Of a stretch of DNA of 64,000 bases, positions 18,820 through 26,650 are shown piece by piece. Source of the stretch: Gemmobacter sp. (GTDB lineage Bacteria > Pseudomonadota > Alphaproteobacteria > Rhodobacterales > Rhodobacteraceae); the NCBI RefSeq assembly GCF_034676705.1, contig NZ_JAUCBS010000013.1, positions 570,501-634,500 of the forward strand, in the 5' to 3' direction. The notes below the pieces were generated by a model. The model saw only the letters and a program-made list of their open reading frames with translations, was not told where the DNA came from and ran no database searches. The translations under genes and the position numbers were made by a program. The first letter of the stretch is position 1. Each line of letters begins with the position of its first letter.

Positions 18820-18974
18820 TCATGGGGAAATCGAAACGCGCGCCCCGCCCACCCGCCCCGAAACAGAGGGATAGACGGACACGCCCCCCGGCCCGATGGA
18901 CAGGCCGGCATTCAGCTGCGGACCCGTCGTGCATCCGGCCAGGGTGGCCAGCAGGGCAAGGACGGGCAGGGCCT

Positions 18975-18978
<4 letters not shown>
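18820..18978 (-). CDS. Second small lipoprotein, GTG start coupled to argH (52 aa)
   Basis: 52 residues from GTG 18978. The start codon overlaps the argH stop as GTGA (18975-18978). The product begins MKALPVLALLATLAGC, a good lipoprotein signal with lipobox LAGC (C16). A 36-residue tail rich in Gly, Ser and Val follows (GLSIGPGGVSVYPS). It is distinct in sequence from the lipoprotein gene 25 bases downstream. Two consecutive tiny lipoproteins between argH and lysA point to envelope proteins sharing the promoter of an amino-acid operon. It is easily missed because of its length and GTG start. Confidence 0.75.
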
Positions 18979-20382
<1,404 letters not shown>

Positions 20383-20384
<2 letters not shown>

Positions 20385-20952
20385 GGTGAACCTGTGGGAT
20401 CTGCGGGGACGGGGATTGCTTGCCGCTGTCTATACGGCCTTGGCGCTTGGTGCAAACCCGGTGGCGGCCGACCCGGCATTGGAGGCGTTGCGGACGGGCG
20501 AGATGCGCAAGCTGGTGGTGCATGCCGAACCCGTTGCCGCCGGCGATGCGGTGTTCTTTGACCGCGAGGGTGGCAAGAAGACCCTGGCCGACTGGGCGGG
20601 GCAGGTTGTGGTGCTGAACTTCTGGGCCACCTGGTGCGCGCCCTGCCGGGCCGAGATGCCGGCGCTGGACGCCCTGCAAGGCGCGATGGGCGACCGCGTG
20701 GCGGTGCTGACCGTGGCCACCGGGCGCAACCTGATGCCGGCCATCGACACGTTCTATGAAGACCAGGCCCTGACCCGTCTGCCGGTGCTGCTGGACCCGA
20801 AATCGGCGCTGGCGCGGCAGATGGGCGTTGCCGGGTTGCCGGTGACGGTGGTCCTGAACCGTCAGGGGCAGGAGGTGGCCCGCATGATCGGCGAGGCGCA
20901 CTGGAACAGCCCCGAGGCGCAGGCGGTGCTGGCCGAACTGGCAGGTCGCTGA
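20383..20952 (+). CDS. tlpA: TlpA-type periplasmic thiol-disulfide oxidoreductase
   Basis: 189 residues from ATG 20383, with AGAGGGAG at 20367-20374 as ribosome site. A hydrophobic N-terminus (about 8-30, GLLAAVYTALALG) exports or anchors it. The thioredoxin fold carries WCAPC in FWATWCAPCRAEMP and the cis-proline region GVAGLPVT. TlpA/ResA/CcmG-like proteins reduce disulfides in the periplasm, for example for cytochrome c or cytochrome oxidase maturation. Divergent placement next to argH is common in Rhodobacterales. The first bases of the two genes overlap. Confidence 0.88.
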
Positions 20953-20980
20953 GGACCACGGGCCGCGTGTGGCGGAAACC

Positions 20981-21045
20981 GGGGCAGGGGGGCCTGCCCC
21001 CCGTCGCGCTTCGCGACTCCCCCCCGGGATATTTGAGGACAGATG
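20981..21045. repeat. Dispersed intergenic repeat with two hairpins
   Basis: Hairpins GGGGCAGG/CCTGCCCC (20981-21000) and GTCGCG/CGCGAC (21003-21017) precede the core CCCGGGATATTTGAGGACAG. It lies downstream of tlpA, between convergent genes. Confidence 0.75.
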
Positions 21046-21064
21046 AAGGGGCGCGAAAAACAGA

Positions 21065-21090
21065 AAAGCCCGGCCATGGGACCGGGCTTT
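21065..21090. terminator. Bidirectional terminator, end of atp operon and tlpA
   Basis: A 9-bp stem AAAGCCCGG (21065-21073) pairs with CCGGGCTTT (21082-21090). On the minus strand the hairpin runs into TTTTCTG, so it ends the atp operon about 25 bases after the atpF stop. It can also stop tlpA transcription. Confidence 0.8.
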
Positions 21091-21114
21091 CCAAGAGTGT
21101 TCGGGGCGCTGCCC

Positions 21115-21681
21115 TTAGTTCAGGCGCTGGCCGACCTCGGTGATCGAACTGTCGATCAGCGCGCCGGCGGATTCGCCCGTCATCTGTTTGCCCAGCACAT
21201 CGCCGGCTGCCGCAATGGCCACCGCGATGGCGCGTTCGCGCACTTCGCGGACGGCCGAGGTTTCGGCGGCCGCGATCTGTTCTTCCGCCGCCTGGATTTT
21301 CCGGGCGATGGAGCTTGCCAGATCCGCCTTGGCCGCTGCCGCCGCATTGGCTGCGTCGGACTGGGCGTTGGCGACGATGCGTTCCACCTGTTCCTTGGCC
21401 TCCTTCAGCTTGCGGTCGTAGCTGGCCAGCAGGGCCTTGGCTTCGTCGCGCAGCTTGCGGGCGGTTTCCAGTTCTTCCTGGATGCGGACGGCCCGCTTGT
21501 CCAGCAGGCCGGTCAGCATGCCCGGCACCTTGAAGTAGATCAGGATGCCGACAAAGATCAGGAAGGCGATCAGGACGGTGAAGTTGGTGTTCTGCAGCGA
21601 GAAGAACGGACCCGAGGCCGCATGGGCCGGGGCTGCTGCTGCCACCATCAGGGCGGGAAGGATGATACGCATGATGATCAA
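21115..21681 (-). CDS. atpF: ATP synthase F0 subunit b
   Basis: 188 residues. One membrane segment (about 30-50, FTVLIAFLIFVGILIYF) precedes a long charged, alanine-rich helix typical of the peripheral stator. The N-terminus up to AHA resembles a cleavable leader. Subunit b pairs with b' (gene immediately upstream) to hold F1 against the a/c motor. Its start overlaps the b' stop as ATGA; an alternative start is MRIILPAL at 21672. Last gene of the F0 operon. Confidence 0.94.
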   Translation of the reverse strand: MIIMRIILPALMVAAAAPAHAASGPFFSLQNTNFTVLIAFLIFVGILIYFKVPGMLTGLLDKRAVRIQEELETARKLRDEAKALLASYDRKLKEAKEQVERIVANAQSDAANAAAAAKADLASSIARKIQAAEEQIAAAETSAVREVRERAIAVAIAAAGDVLGKQMTGESAGALIDSSITEVGQRLN

Positions 21682-22235
21682 CCTTTCAGCCGGGCGGTGA
21701 CCGCAGCGGTCACGCTGCGCGCGTCGGCCTTGCCACCCAGTGCGGCGACCAGTTCCTTCGCGGTGTCCTTGGCAACTTCGGTCACGCTTTCCAGCGCCGA
21801 AGCCCGGATTTCCGCGATGCGGCGTTCCGATTCGGCCGCACGTGCGGCAATCTCGGCATCCGCGCGGGCGGTTGCTGCATCAAGGTCTGCCTGGATCTCG
21901 GCCTTGGCCGCCGCGACGATGCGGGCGGATTCGGCGCGGGCATCGGCCAGGGCCTGGGTATAGGCGGCCTCGGCCTCGCGGGCCTTCTGCTTGAGTTCCT
22001 CGGCGGCGGCCAGATCGTTGGTGATCGTGCCCTTGCGTTCGGCCAGCACGGCGCCGATGCGGGGCATGGCGATGCGGGTCAGCAGCAGGTAGATCAGGAC
22101 CAGCGCGACGACGAGCCAGAAGATCTGGTTGGGAACCCAGTCTACGCAGAGCTGCGGCATCCCGATGGCGCCACCATGGGCATCCACGCAGGATCCTGCG
22201 ACCTCTTCGAGGACGGGGATGGGATGATTTGCCAT
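21678..22235 (-). CDS. atpX: ATP synthase F0 subunit b'
   Basis: 185 residues. A unique N-terminal 35 residues precedes one membrane segment (IFWLVVALVLIYLLLTRIAM) and a long alanine/glutamate coiled-coil helix. The presence of both b and b' is typical of photosynthetic bacteria and many Alphaproteobacteria. It lies 87 bases after atpE and overlaps atpF by four bases. Confidence 0.93.
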   Translation of the reverse strand: MANHPIPVLEEVAGSCVDAHGGAIGMPQLCVDWVPNQIFWLVVALVLIYLLLTRIAMPRIGAVLAERKGTITNDLAAAEELKQKAREAEAAYTQALADARAESARIVAAAKAEIQADLDAATARADAEIAARAAESERRIAEIRASALESVTEVAKDTAKELVAALGGKADARSVTAAVTARLKG

Positions 22236-22322
22236 GTCAGTCCTCCAAAGGAACCGTTCTTGATCGGAAACGGCGCCGGGTCATCGGCCCGGCGCCATAT
22301 CCGTCCGGAAGGTTGCCCTGGA

Positions 22323-22559
22323 TCAGACGGCAAACATCAGCAGCAGGGCGATCAGGAACGAGAAGATCCCCAGCGCTTCGGCGAAGGCGATGCCCACGAA
22401 CAGGGTCGCGGTCTGGCCAGCAGCGGCCGAGGGGTTGCGCAGGGCGCCGGCCAGGAAGTTGCCAGCGATGTTGCCCACGCCAATCCCGGCGCCGCCGAGA
22501 CCGAAAGCCGCGAGGCCAGCACCGATGTATTTGCCCAGCAGAGCGAGTTCGCCTTCCAT
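22323..22559 (-). CDS. atpE: ATP synthase F0 subunit c
   Basis: 78 residues forming a two-helix hairpin: a glycine-rich helix 1 (GAGLAAFGLGGAGIGVG), a polar loop with RNP (41-43), and helix 2 carrying the proton-binding E61 in GIAFAEALGIF. No Na+-type ligand set is seen, so it is proton-driven. The gene is flanked by 46- and 87-base gaps, the usual setting for higher c-subunit translation. Confidence 0.97.
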   Translation of the reverse strand: MEGELALLGKYIGAGLAAFGLGGAGIGVGNIAGNFLAGALRNPSAAAGQTATLFVGIAFAEALGIFSFLIALLLMFAV

Positions 22560-22605
22560 AGTCGTGTCTCCTTGGATTGGAATGGCTGAGATAGGGAACC
22601 GGACC

Positions 22606-23349
22606 TTAGTGGTGGGCGTCGCCCACCGCGTCCTTCAGATAGACGCAGGTCAGGATGGTGAAGACGTAGGCCTGAACGAAGGCCACGAGCAGTTCGAGCG
22701 CATAGATCCCGACCATTGCGGCAATGGCGACCGGCGAGACCACCACGGCGGCGGCGAAGCCAGCGAACACCTTCAGCACGGCGTGGCCGGCCATCAGGTT
22801 GCCTGCAAGACGGATCGAATGCGAAACGGGGCGGACGAAGTAGGAAATCACCTCGATCACCGCCAGCACCGGGCGCAGCGCCAGCGGCGCAGAGGACACC
22901 CAGAACATCGACAGGAAGCCAACGCCCTTGCGCGCCAGGCCGATCAGGGTAACGCCCAGGAACACCCCCAGCGCCAGCACGACGGTCACGGCGACATGGC
23001 TGGTGGTGGTGAAGCTCATCGGGATCAGGCCAAGGATGTTGGCGCACAGGATGAACAGGAACAGCGTCAGGACATAGGGGAAGTATTTCACGCCATCATG
23101 CCCGGCGACTTCTTCCACCATGTTGTGGATGAAGCCATACAGCACTTCGGCGATCGACTGGCCGCGCGTCGGCACGATGGCGCGGCGGCGGGTGCTGACG
23201 ATCATCAGCAGCGCCACGGCCGCCACGGCCAGCATCAGCCACAGCGTGACGTTGGTCACGGTATACCAATGCACCGGGCCTTCCCCGAACAGGGGCTTCA
23301 CGATGAACTGGTCCATCGGATGGATCGGAAGACCGCCTTCAGCCGCCAC
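22606..23349 (-). CDS. atpB: ATP synthase F0 subunit a
   Basis: 247 residues with five to six membrane helices. The essential arginine is R180 in SHSIRLAGNLMAGH, which forms the proton half-channels against the c-ring. It starts two bases after atpI ends, so atpI and atpB are coupled. Confidence 0.97.
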   Translation of the reverse strand: MAAEGGLPIHPMDQFIVKPLFGEGPVHWYTVTNVTLWLMLAVAAVALLMIVSTRRRAIVPTRGQSIAEVLYGFIHNMVEEVAGHDGVKYFPYVLTLFLFILCANILGLIPMSFTTTSHVAVTVVLALGVFLGVTLIGLARKGVGFLSMFWVSSAPLALRPVLAVIEVISYFVRPVSHSIRLAGNLMAGHAVLKVFAGFAAAVVVSPVAIAAMVGIYALELLVAFVQAYVFTILTCVYLKDAVGDAHH

Positions 23350-23351
23350 GT

Positions 23352-23678
23352 CTAGTCCCTCTTCTCGGTGCCGGGGTCGGACCCGGCCTGTTTGCCCAGC
23401 TCCGCTGCCGTGCGGAGCATCGTCCTGATCCCGGCTGCAAAGCCCAGCAGGACGAAGATAACCATCAGGATCGGTTTTGAGCCGAACAGCGTGTCCAGCC
23501 CGTATCCGATCGCCAGCCCGATGCCCATGCCCGCGACCAGCTCTATCACCATGCGCCAGGCAGCCTCTCCGTGGCCGATGCCACCAAGCCCGCCCGACCG
23601 GGGTTTCTCCTTGGCCTTCAACGCGGCGATCCGGTCTTCCAGTGCCTTCAATCGGGCAGGATCCGGGTCTTCCGCCAT
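23352..23678 (-). CDS. atpI: AtpI/AtpZ-type ATP synthase accessory protein
   Basis: 108 residues: a charged N-terminal helix (about 5-30) and two membrane segments (VIELVAGMGIGLAIGYGL and ILMVIFVLLGFAAGI). It fits the AtpI/AtpZ family, proposed to help c-ring assembly or Mg2+ supply. It is the first gene of atpI-atpB-atpE-atpX-atpF and follows a clear promoter. Confidence 0.88.
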   Translation of the reverse strand: MAEDPDPARLKALEDRIAALKAKEKPRSGGLGGIGHGEAAWRMVIELVAGMGIGLAIGYGLDTLFGSKPILMVIFVLLGFAAGIRTMLRTAAELGKQAGSDPGTEKRD

Positions 23679-23708
23679 GGTTCAGGGGCCCCCTTTGCAG
23701 TCGGGCGC

Positions 23709-23737
23709 AACCTAAGTGTCACCGCCCCGTGAGTCAA
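23709..23737 (-). promoter_or_regulatory. Promoter of the F0 ATP synthase operon
   Basis: On the minus strand, TTGACT (23737-23732), 17 bp, then TAGGTT (23714-23709). The predicted start is about 24 bases before the atpI ATG. The near-consensus -35, exact spacing and position make this the best housekeeping promoter in the window. Confidence 0.75.
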
Positions 23738-23860
23738 GCCGTGATCCGGCAGGAGGGTTTTCCATTAGTGCATTGATAAGCAATGAAAATTCCGCGCAAG
23801 TGATTCTGGTGCCGGCGAACGCCCGCCGCGGCGCGGCGCCGGGCACATTCAACCCCGCGG
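23738..23860. other. Intergenic sequence without a recognised gene
   Basis: The 328-base gap between atpI and the ArsR gene holds two promoters and a repeat, listed separately. This remaining stretch contains a near-palindrome CATTGATAAGCAATG (23771-23785) and a GC-rich run, but no coding frame or RNA gene I can support. Confidence 0.4.
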
Positions 23861-23889
23861 TTGACCTTTGGCCAGGGGTTGGCTAGGCA
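23861..23889 (+). promoter_or_regulatory. Likely promoter of the ArsR-family gene
   Basis: TTGACC (23861-23866), 17 bp, TAGGCA (23884-23889). The start would be about 23896, giving a 110-base leader that contains a repeat copy. The -10 style (TAGG) matches that of the atp promoter. Confidence 0.55.
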
Positions 23890-23933
23890 AAAACGGCGCC
23901 GGGGCCGCCTCCTGCCTGTCTTGCCCATTCACC

Positions 23934-23987
23934 TTCGCCAAATACCCCGGGGGGTGAGGCCGCAAGGCCGAGGGGGGCTGGCCCCCC
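23934..23987. repeat. Dispersed intergenic repeat upstream of the ArsR gene
   Basis: Core TTCGCCAAATACCCCGGGG is followed by a small GGCC-GCAA-GGCC stem (23958-23969) and a 7-bp stem GGGGGGC/GCCCCCC (23972-23987). It ends about 20 bases before the ATG at 24007 and lies within the predicted leader. Confidence 0.7.
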
Positions 23988-24006
23988 TTGACCCCGCCGG
24001 AGGCCC

Positions 24007-24606
24007 ATGACGGACGATCCGCTTTCCGCGACCTTCGCCGCCCTGGCCGATCCGACCCGACGGGCGATCCTGGCTTTGCTGCTGGAAGACGACATGGCGG
24101 TCACCGATGTGGCCGAACCCTTTGCCATGTCGCTGGCGGCGATTTCCAAGCACCTCCAGATCCTGGCCGAGGCGGGGTTGATCAGCCAGGAAAAGCGTGG
24201 CCGGCTGAAATGGTGCAAGCTGGAACCCGACGGGCTGCGCGTGGCGTCGGTCTGGATGCAGGGGTTCGGGCAGTTCGATCCGGTGGATCTGGACGGGTTC
24301 GAACGGTTCCTGGCGGCCGAGCTGGACGAGGCGGGGGGCCAGCCCCCCGCGCCCCCCGCCGAAGGGGGCCGTCTGCCCCCTTCGGAAACCCCCCGAGGAT
24401 ATTTAGGTCAGAGCGAAATCAGGCCAGACGGCCCGAGGCGCGGACGGCGGCCAGCCAGTCGGCCAGCACGACCACCGCCTCGGGCTCGTCGAGAAAGGGG
24501 ATATGCGCGCGGTCGGGGACATTGGTGTAGATCATGTCGGGCCGGCGGCGGCGCATTTCGGCGGTGGCGGCCGCGCCCAGCAGGTCGGTGTTGGCGCCGC
24601 GGATAA
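24007..24606 (+). CDS. ArsR-family transcriptional regulator with repeat-derived C-terminal extension
   Basis: The first about 108 residues are a typical ArsR/SmtB winged helix: LADPTRRAILALL (helix 1) and MSLAAISKHLQILAEAGL (recognition helix). The KWCKLEP beta-wing follows. The closest recognised type is the SRPBCC-associated subgroup that lacks metal cysteines. No stop codon closes it at the usual length. From residue 109 (base 24331) the frame runs through both hairpins of a dispersed repeat. It then continues antisense to the neighbouring hydrolase gene up to 24606, giving 199 residues with a proline/arginine-rich tail. The conserved domain is confident; whether the tail is made or the gene is damaged cannot be told. 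Confidence 0.7.
   Translation: MTDDPLSATFAALADPTRRAILALLLEDDMAVTDVAEPFAMSLAAISKHLQILAEAGLISQEKRGRLKWCKLEPDGLRVASVWMQGFGQFDPVDLDGFERFLAAELDEAGGQPPAPPAEGGRLPPSETPRGYLGQSEIRPDGPRRGRRPASRPARPPPRARRERGYARGRGHWCRSCRAGGGAFRRWRPRPAGRCWRRG
24331..24417. repeat. Dispersed intergenic repeat with two strong hairpins
   Basis: Stems GCGGGGGGC/GCCCCCCGC (24331-24350) and GAAGGGGGC/GCCCCCTTC (24361-24383) precede GGATATTTAGGTCAGAGCGAA (24397-24417). That last part differs at two positions from the 31-bp repeat. It overlaps the open frame of the ArsR gene and abuts the convergent hydrolase stop. Confidence 0.8.
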
Positions 24607-25297
24607 GGGCCAGCGGCAGGCCGGCGCAGGCATCGAACAGTGGCCAGAGGTCGGGCGAGCCGTTCTTGAACGCATCGAGGAACGACTCGCGCAGCGCCGG
24701 GTCGTAGTTGATCTTCAGCCCGCCCTTGCCATCGGGCAGGGCGTGGCGCTGTGCCTCGGCCAGCCAGCGGCTTTCGGGGACGTTGTCCATGCCGGGGTTG
24801 CCTGCGGGCAGGGCGTGGGCATAGGCCTCAAATGTCTTGGCGGCGGGATTGCGGCCGACGTAATCCTTGATCCGCGCCAGCCCGTCCCAGTCGAGTTCCG
24901 GGCCGACATCGTTCAGGCACAGGCCGGCCAGCCGGTCGCCGGCCGTGGCGCCCAGGAACATGCCCACCATCCCCCCGCGCGAGGTGCCCAGCAGCGCCGC
25001 CCGTGCGATCCCCAGATGATCCAGCAGTTCCACCGCATCCTTGCCTTCGCGCGGCACGGTATAGCTGGCGGCGCCCGTCCAGTCGGACTCGCCCCGGCCG
25101 CGGTAATCCATGCGGATCACCCGCCAGCCTTGCGGCAGATGCGGCAGCATGTAGTCGAAGTCGCTGGCATTGCGCGTCAGGCCGGACAGGCACAGAAGCG
25201 GCAGCCCCTCGCCCTGGTCGGCATAGGCGATGCTGGCGCCATCCGAGGCGGTGAAGCGGTGTTTCAGGGTCATGGCGGGGCTCTTGCTGTCGGGCAT
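24419..25297 (-). CDS. Alpha/beta-fold hydrolase
   Basis: 292 residues. Canonical elements are the nucleophile elbow GTSRG in AALLGTSRGGMVGMFLG (Ser), the oxyanion-type LLCLSGLTRN, and a C-terminal histidine in DRAHIPFLDEP. A helical cap lies between. No signal peptide. The family covers esterases, haloalkane dehalogenase-like enzymes and C-C hydrolases; the substrate cannot be read from sequence. It is convergent with the ArsR gene, whose open frame overlaps its last 188 bases. Confidence 0.85.
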   Translation of the reverse strand: MPDSKSPAMTLKHRFTASDGASIAYADQGEGLPLLCLSGLTRNASDFDYMLPHLPQGWRVIRMDYRGRGESDWTGAASYTVPREGKDAVELLDHLGIARAALLGTSRGGMVGMFLGATAGDRLAGLCLNDVGPELDWDGLARIKDYVGRNPAAKTFEAYAHALPAGNPGMDNVPESRWLAEAQRHALPDGKGGLKINYDPALRESFLDAFKNGSPDLWPLFDACAGLPLALIRGANTDLLGAAATAEMRRRRPDMIYTNVPDRAHIPFLDEPEAVVVLADWLAAVRASGRLA

Positions 25298-25342
25298 GTC
25301 CTGCCCAAGCTGGCACAGAGCCGTGCGCGGCGCCAGTCCCGA

Positions 25343-25783
25343 TCAGGTGGTGCGGCGCAGCCGGATCACCACGTCGACGCGGGAAACCGCGGTGCCATCG
25401 GGCGCCTTGGGCAGGCTGACGATCTTGAGCCCTTCGGCCGGGGCATCGGTCAGCTCGGCGGTATCTTCCCAGAAGAAATGCGGGTGGTCGTCGATGCGGG
25501 TGTCGAAATAGCTGCGCGCGCCGTCGACGGTGACTTCCTGCATCAGCCCGGCATCGCAGAACGCCTTGAGCGTGTTGTAGACGGTCGCCAGCGACACCTT
25601 TTCGGCCGTGTCGAGTGTGGCGGCGAACAGGCTTTCGGCGGTGACGTGCCGGTCATGCCCGTCGCCCACCAGAAGGGCGGCCAGGGTCTGGCGCTGGCGG
25701 GTGGGGCGCAGGCCGGCACGGGCCAGCCAGGCAACGCCGCGATCCATCGCGTCCGGGGTCATGGGGGCGAGTGCGTCATACAT
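25343..25783 (-). CDS. irr: Iron response regulator Irr (Fur family)
   Basis: 146 residues. Fur-type winged helix: LRPTRQRQTLAALL, then HVTAESLF and KVSLATVYNTLKAF (recognition helix). The DDHPHFFWEDTAEL stretch (H100, H102) is characteristic of Irr, which in Alphaproteobacteria senses heme status and represses or activates iron genes. A classical Fur-type CXXC is absent. It is monocistronic; its upstream region carries a -35-like TTGACA next to an inverted repeat. Confidence 0.88.
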   Translation of the reverse strand: MYDALAPMTPDAMDRGVAWLARAGLRPTRQRQTLAALLVGDGHDRHVTAESLFAATLDTAEKVSLATVYNTLKAFCDAGLMQEVTVDGARSYFDTRIDDHPHFFWEDTAELTDAPAEGLKIVSLPKAPDGTAVSRVDVVIRLRRTT

Positions 25784-25811
25784 GCTTTCGAGATAGGCTC
25801 GTCGTCAGGCC

Positions 25812-25831
25812 TTTTCAATGAGAAATGTCAA
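25812..25831 (-). promoter_or_regulatory. Inverted repeat and -35-like element upstream of irr
   Basis: On the minus strand TTGACA (25831-25826) is followed directly by an inverted repeat of TTTC and GAAA arms around a 5-base centre (25825-25812). A repressor bound there would cover the -35/-10 spacer. No good -10 at 17 bp is visible, so the promoter call is weak. Confidence 0.35.
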
Positions 25832-25904
25832 GTGCGTGCCAGAGCTTCACAGGACGTTGCGGTCGGGGCATAGTGGCGGCGCCATGGCCGGGCAGGAGAG
25901 CGCG

Positions 25905-26144
25905 ATGCCGATACTGATGCTGGTGATCGTCGGGGCGGCGGCCGGGTTTCTGGCCACCCGGGTGATGCGGCTGGATGCGGATGTGCCCACGACCATCGCC
26001 ATCGGGGTGTTCGGTGCGCTGATCGGCGGGCTGATTCTGCGGGCGCTGATCACCATGGCGGGCTGGGCGGCAGGGTTCGTCGGTGCCGTCATGGGGGCGA
26101 TGCTGCTGATCTGGCTGTGGCGCGTCTGGTCGGCGCGGCGGTAG
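25905..26144 (+). CDS. Small GlsB/YeaQ-like membrane protein
   Basis: 79 residues from ATG 25905, preceded by AGGAGAG (25894-25900). An upstream ATG at 25884 would add seven polar residues. Three hydrophobic segments with glycine motifs (IVGAAAGFLATRVM, GVFGALIGGLIL, GFVGAVMGAMLLIWLW) resemble the transglycosylase-associated/GlsB-YeaQ stress protein family, whose function is not known. The GNAT gene starts a few bases after its stop. Confidence 0.7.
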   Translation: MPILMLVIVGAAAGFLATRVMRLDADVPTTIAIGVFGALIGGLILRALITMAGWAAGFVGAVMGAMLLIWLWRVWSARR

Positions 26145-26149
26145 GCGTG

Positions 26150-26611
26150 ATGCAGGCCGGGGACAGCCTTCGCAAGGCCGTGGCCAGCGACGAACCGGCG
26201 ATTCGCGATTGCGCGGCGCTGGCCTATGCCCGCTACGTGCCGCTGATCGGGCGCAAGCCGGCGCCGATGCTGGCCGATTTCCCTGCACAGATTGCGGCAG
26301 GCGAGGTGCATGTTGCGGTGGACGGGGCGGGCGCGCTGCTGGGATTCATCGTCTATCGCCCCGAGGGCGGGCACATGCTGCTGGAGAATGTGGCGGTGAT
26401 GCCCGGGGCCGCTGGTCGTGGCATTGGCAAGGCGCTGATCGCCCGGTGTGAGGCGGCAGCGCGGCAGCTGGGGCTGGGCAGCGTGCAGCTTTATACCAAT
26501 GAAAAGATGGTCGAAAACCTGTCGATCTATCCGCGGCTGGGCTATGCCGAAACCGATCGGCGGACCGAAGATGGGTTCAACCGGGTCTATTTCCAGAAAC
26601 CCCTGACCTGA
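26150..26611 (+). CDS. GNAT-family N-acetyltransferase
   Basis: 153 residues from ATG 26150 (a GTG lies just before at 26147). The acetyl-CoA loop is VMPGAAGRGIGKALIARCE (motif A, Q/RxxGxG/A). Motif B is LYTNEKMVENLSIYPRLGY, ending in the typical FxKxL-like FQKPL. The substrate is not predictable. It lies 5 bases after the small membrane-protein gene and ends at a strong hairpin. Confidence 0.85.
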   Translation: MQAGDSLRKAVASDEPAIRDCAALAYARYVPLIGRKPAPMLADFPAQIAAGEVHVAVDGAGALLGFIVYRPEGGHMLLENVAVMPGAAGRGIGKALIARCEAAARQLGLGSVQLYTNEKMVENLSIYPRLGYAETDRRTEDGFNRVYFQKPLT

Positions 26612-26613
26612 CC

Positions 26614-26640
26614 GGCGCCTGCCCCGCGGGGACAGGCGCC
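26614..26640. terminator. Hairpin between convergent GNAT and RND genes
   Basis: GGCGCCTG (26614-26621) pairs with CAGGCGCC (26633-26640). The loop CCCCGCGGGGA can extend the stem. It immediately follows the GNAT stop and precedes the RND stop on the other strand. Confidence 0.7.
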
Positions 26641-26650
26641 TTGGCGGGGC

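Noticed and set aside
23771..23785. CATTGATAAGCAATG as an FNR/FnrL site upstream of the atp operon
   Set aside because: FNR sites need TTGAT-N4-ATCAA. The second half here does not match, so it was left as a plain near-palindrome.
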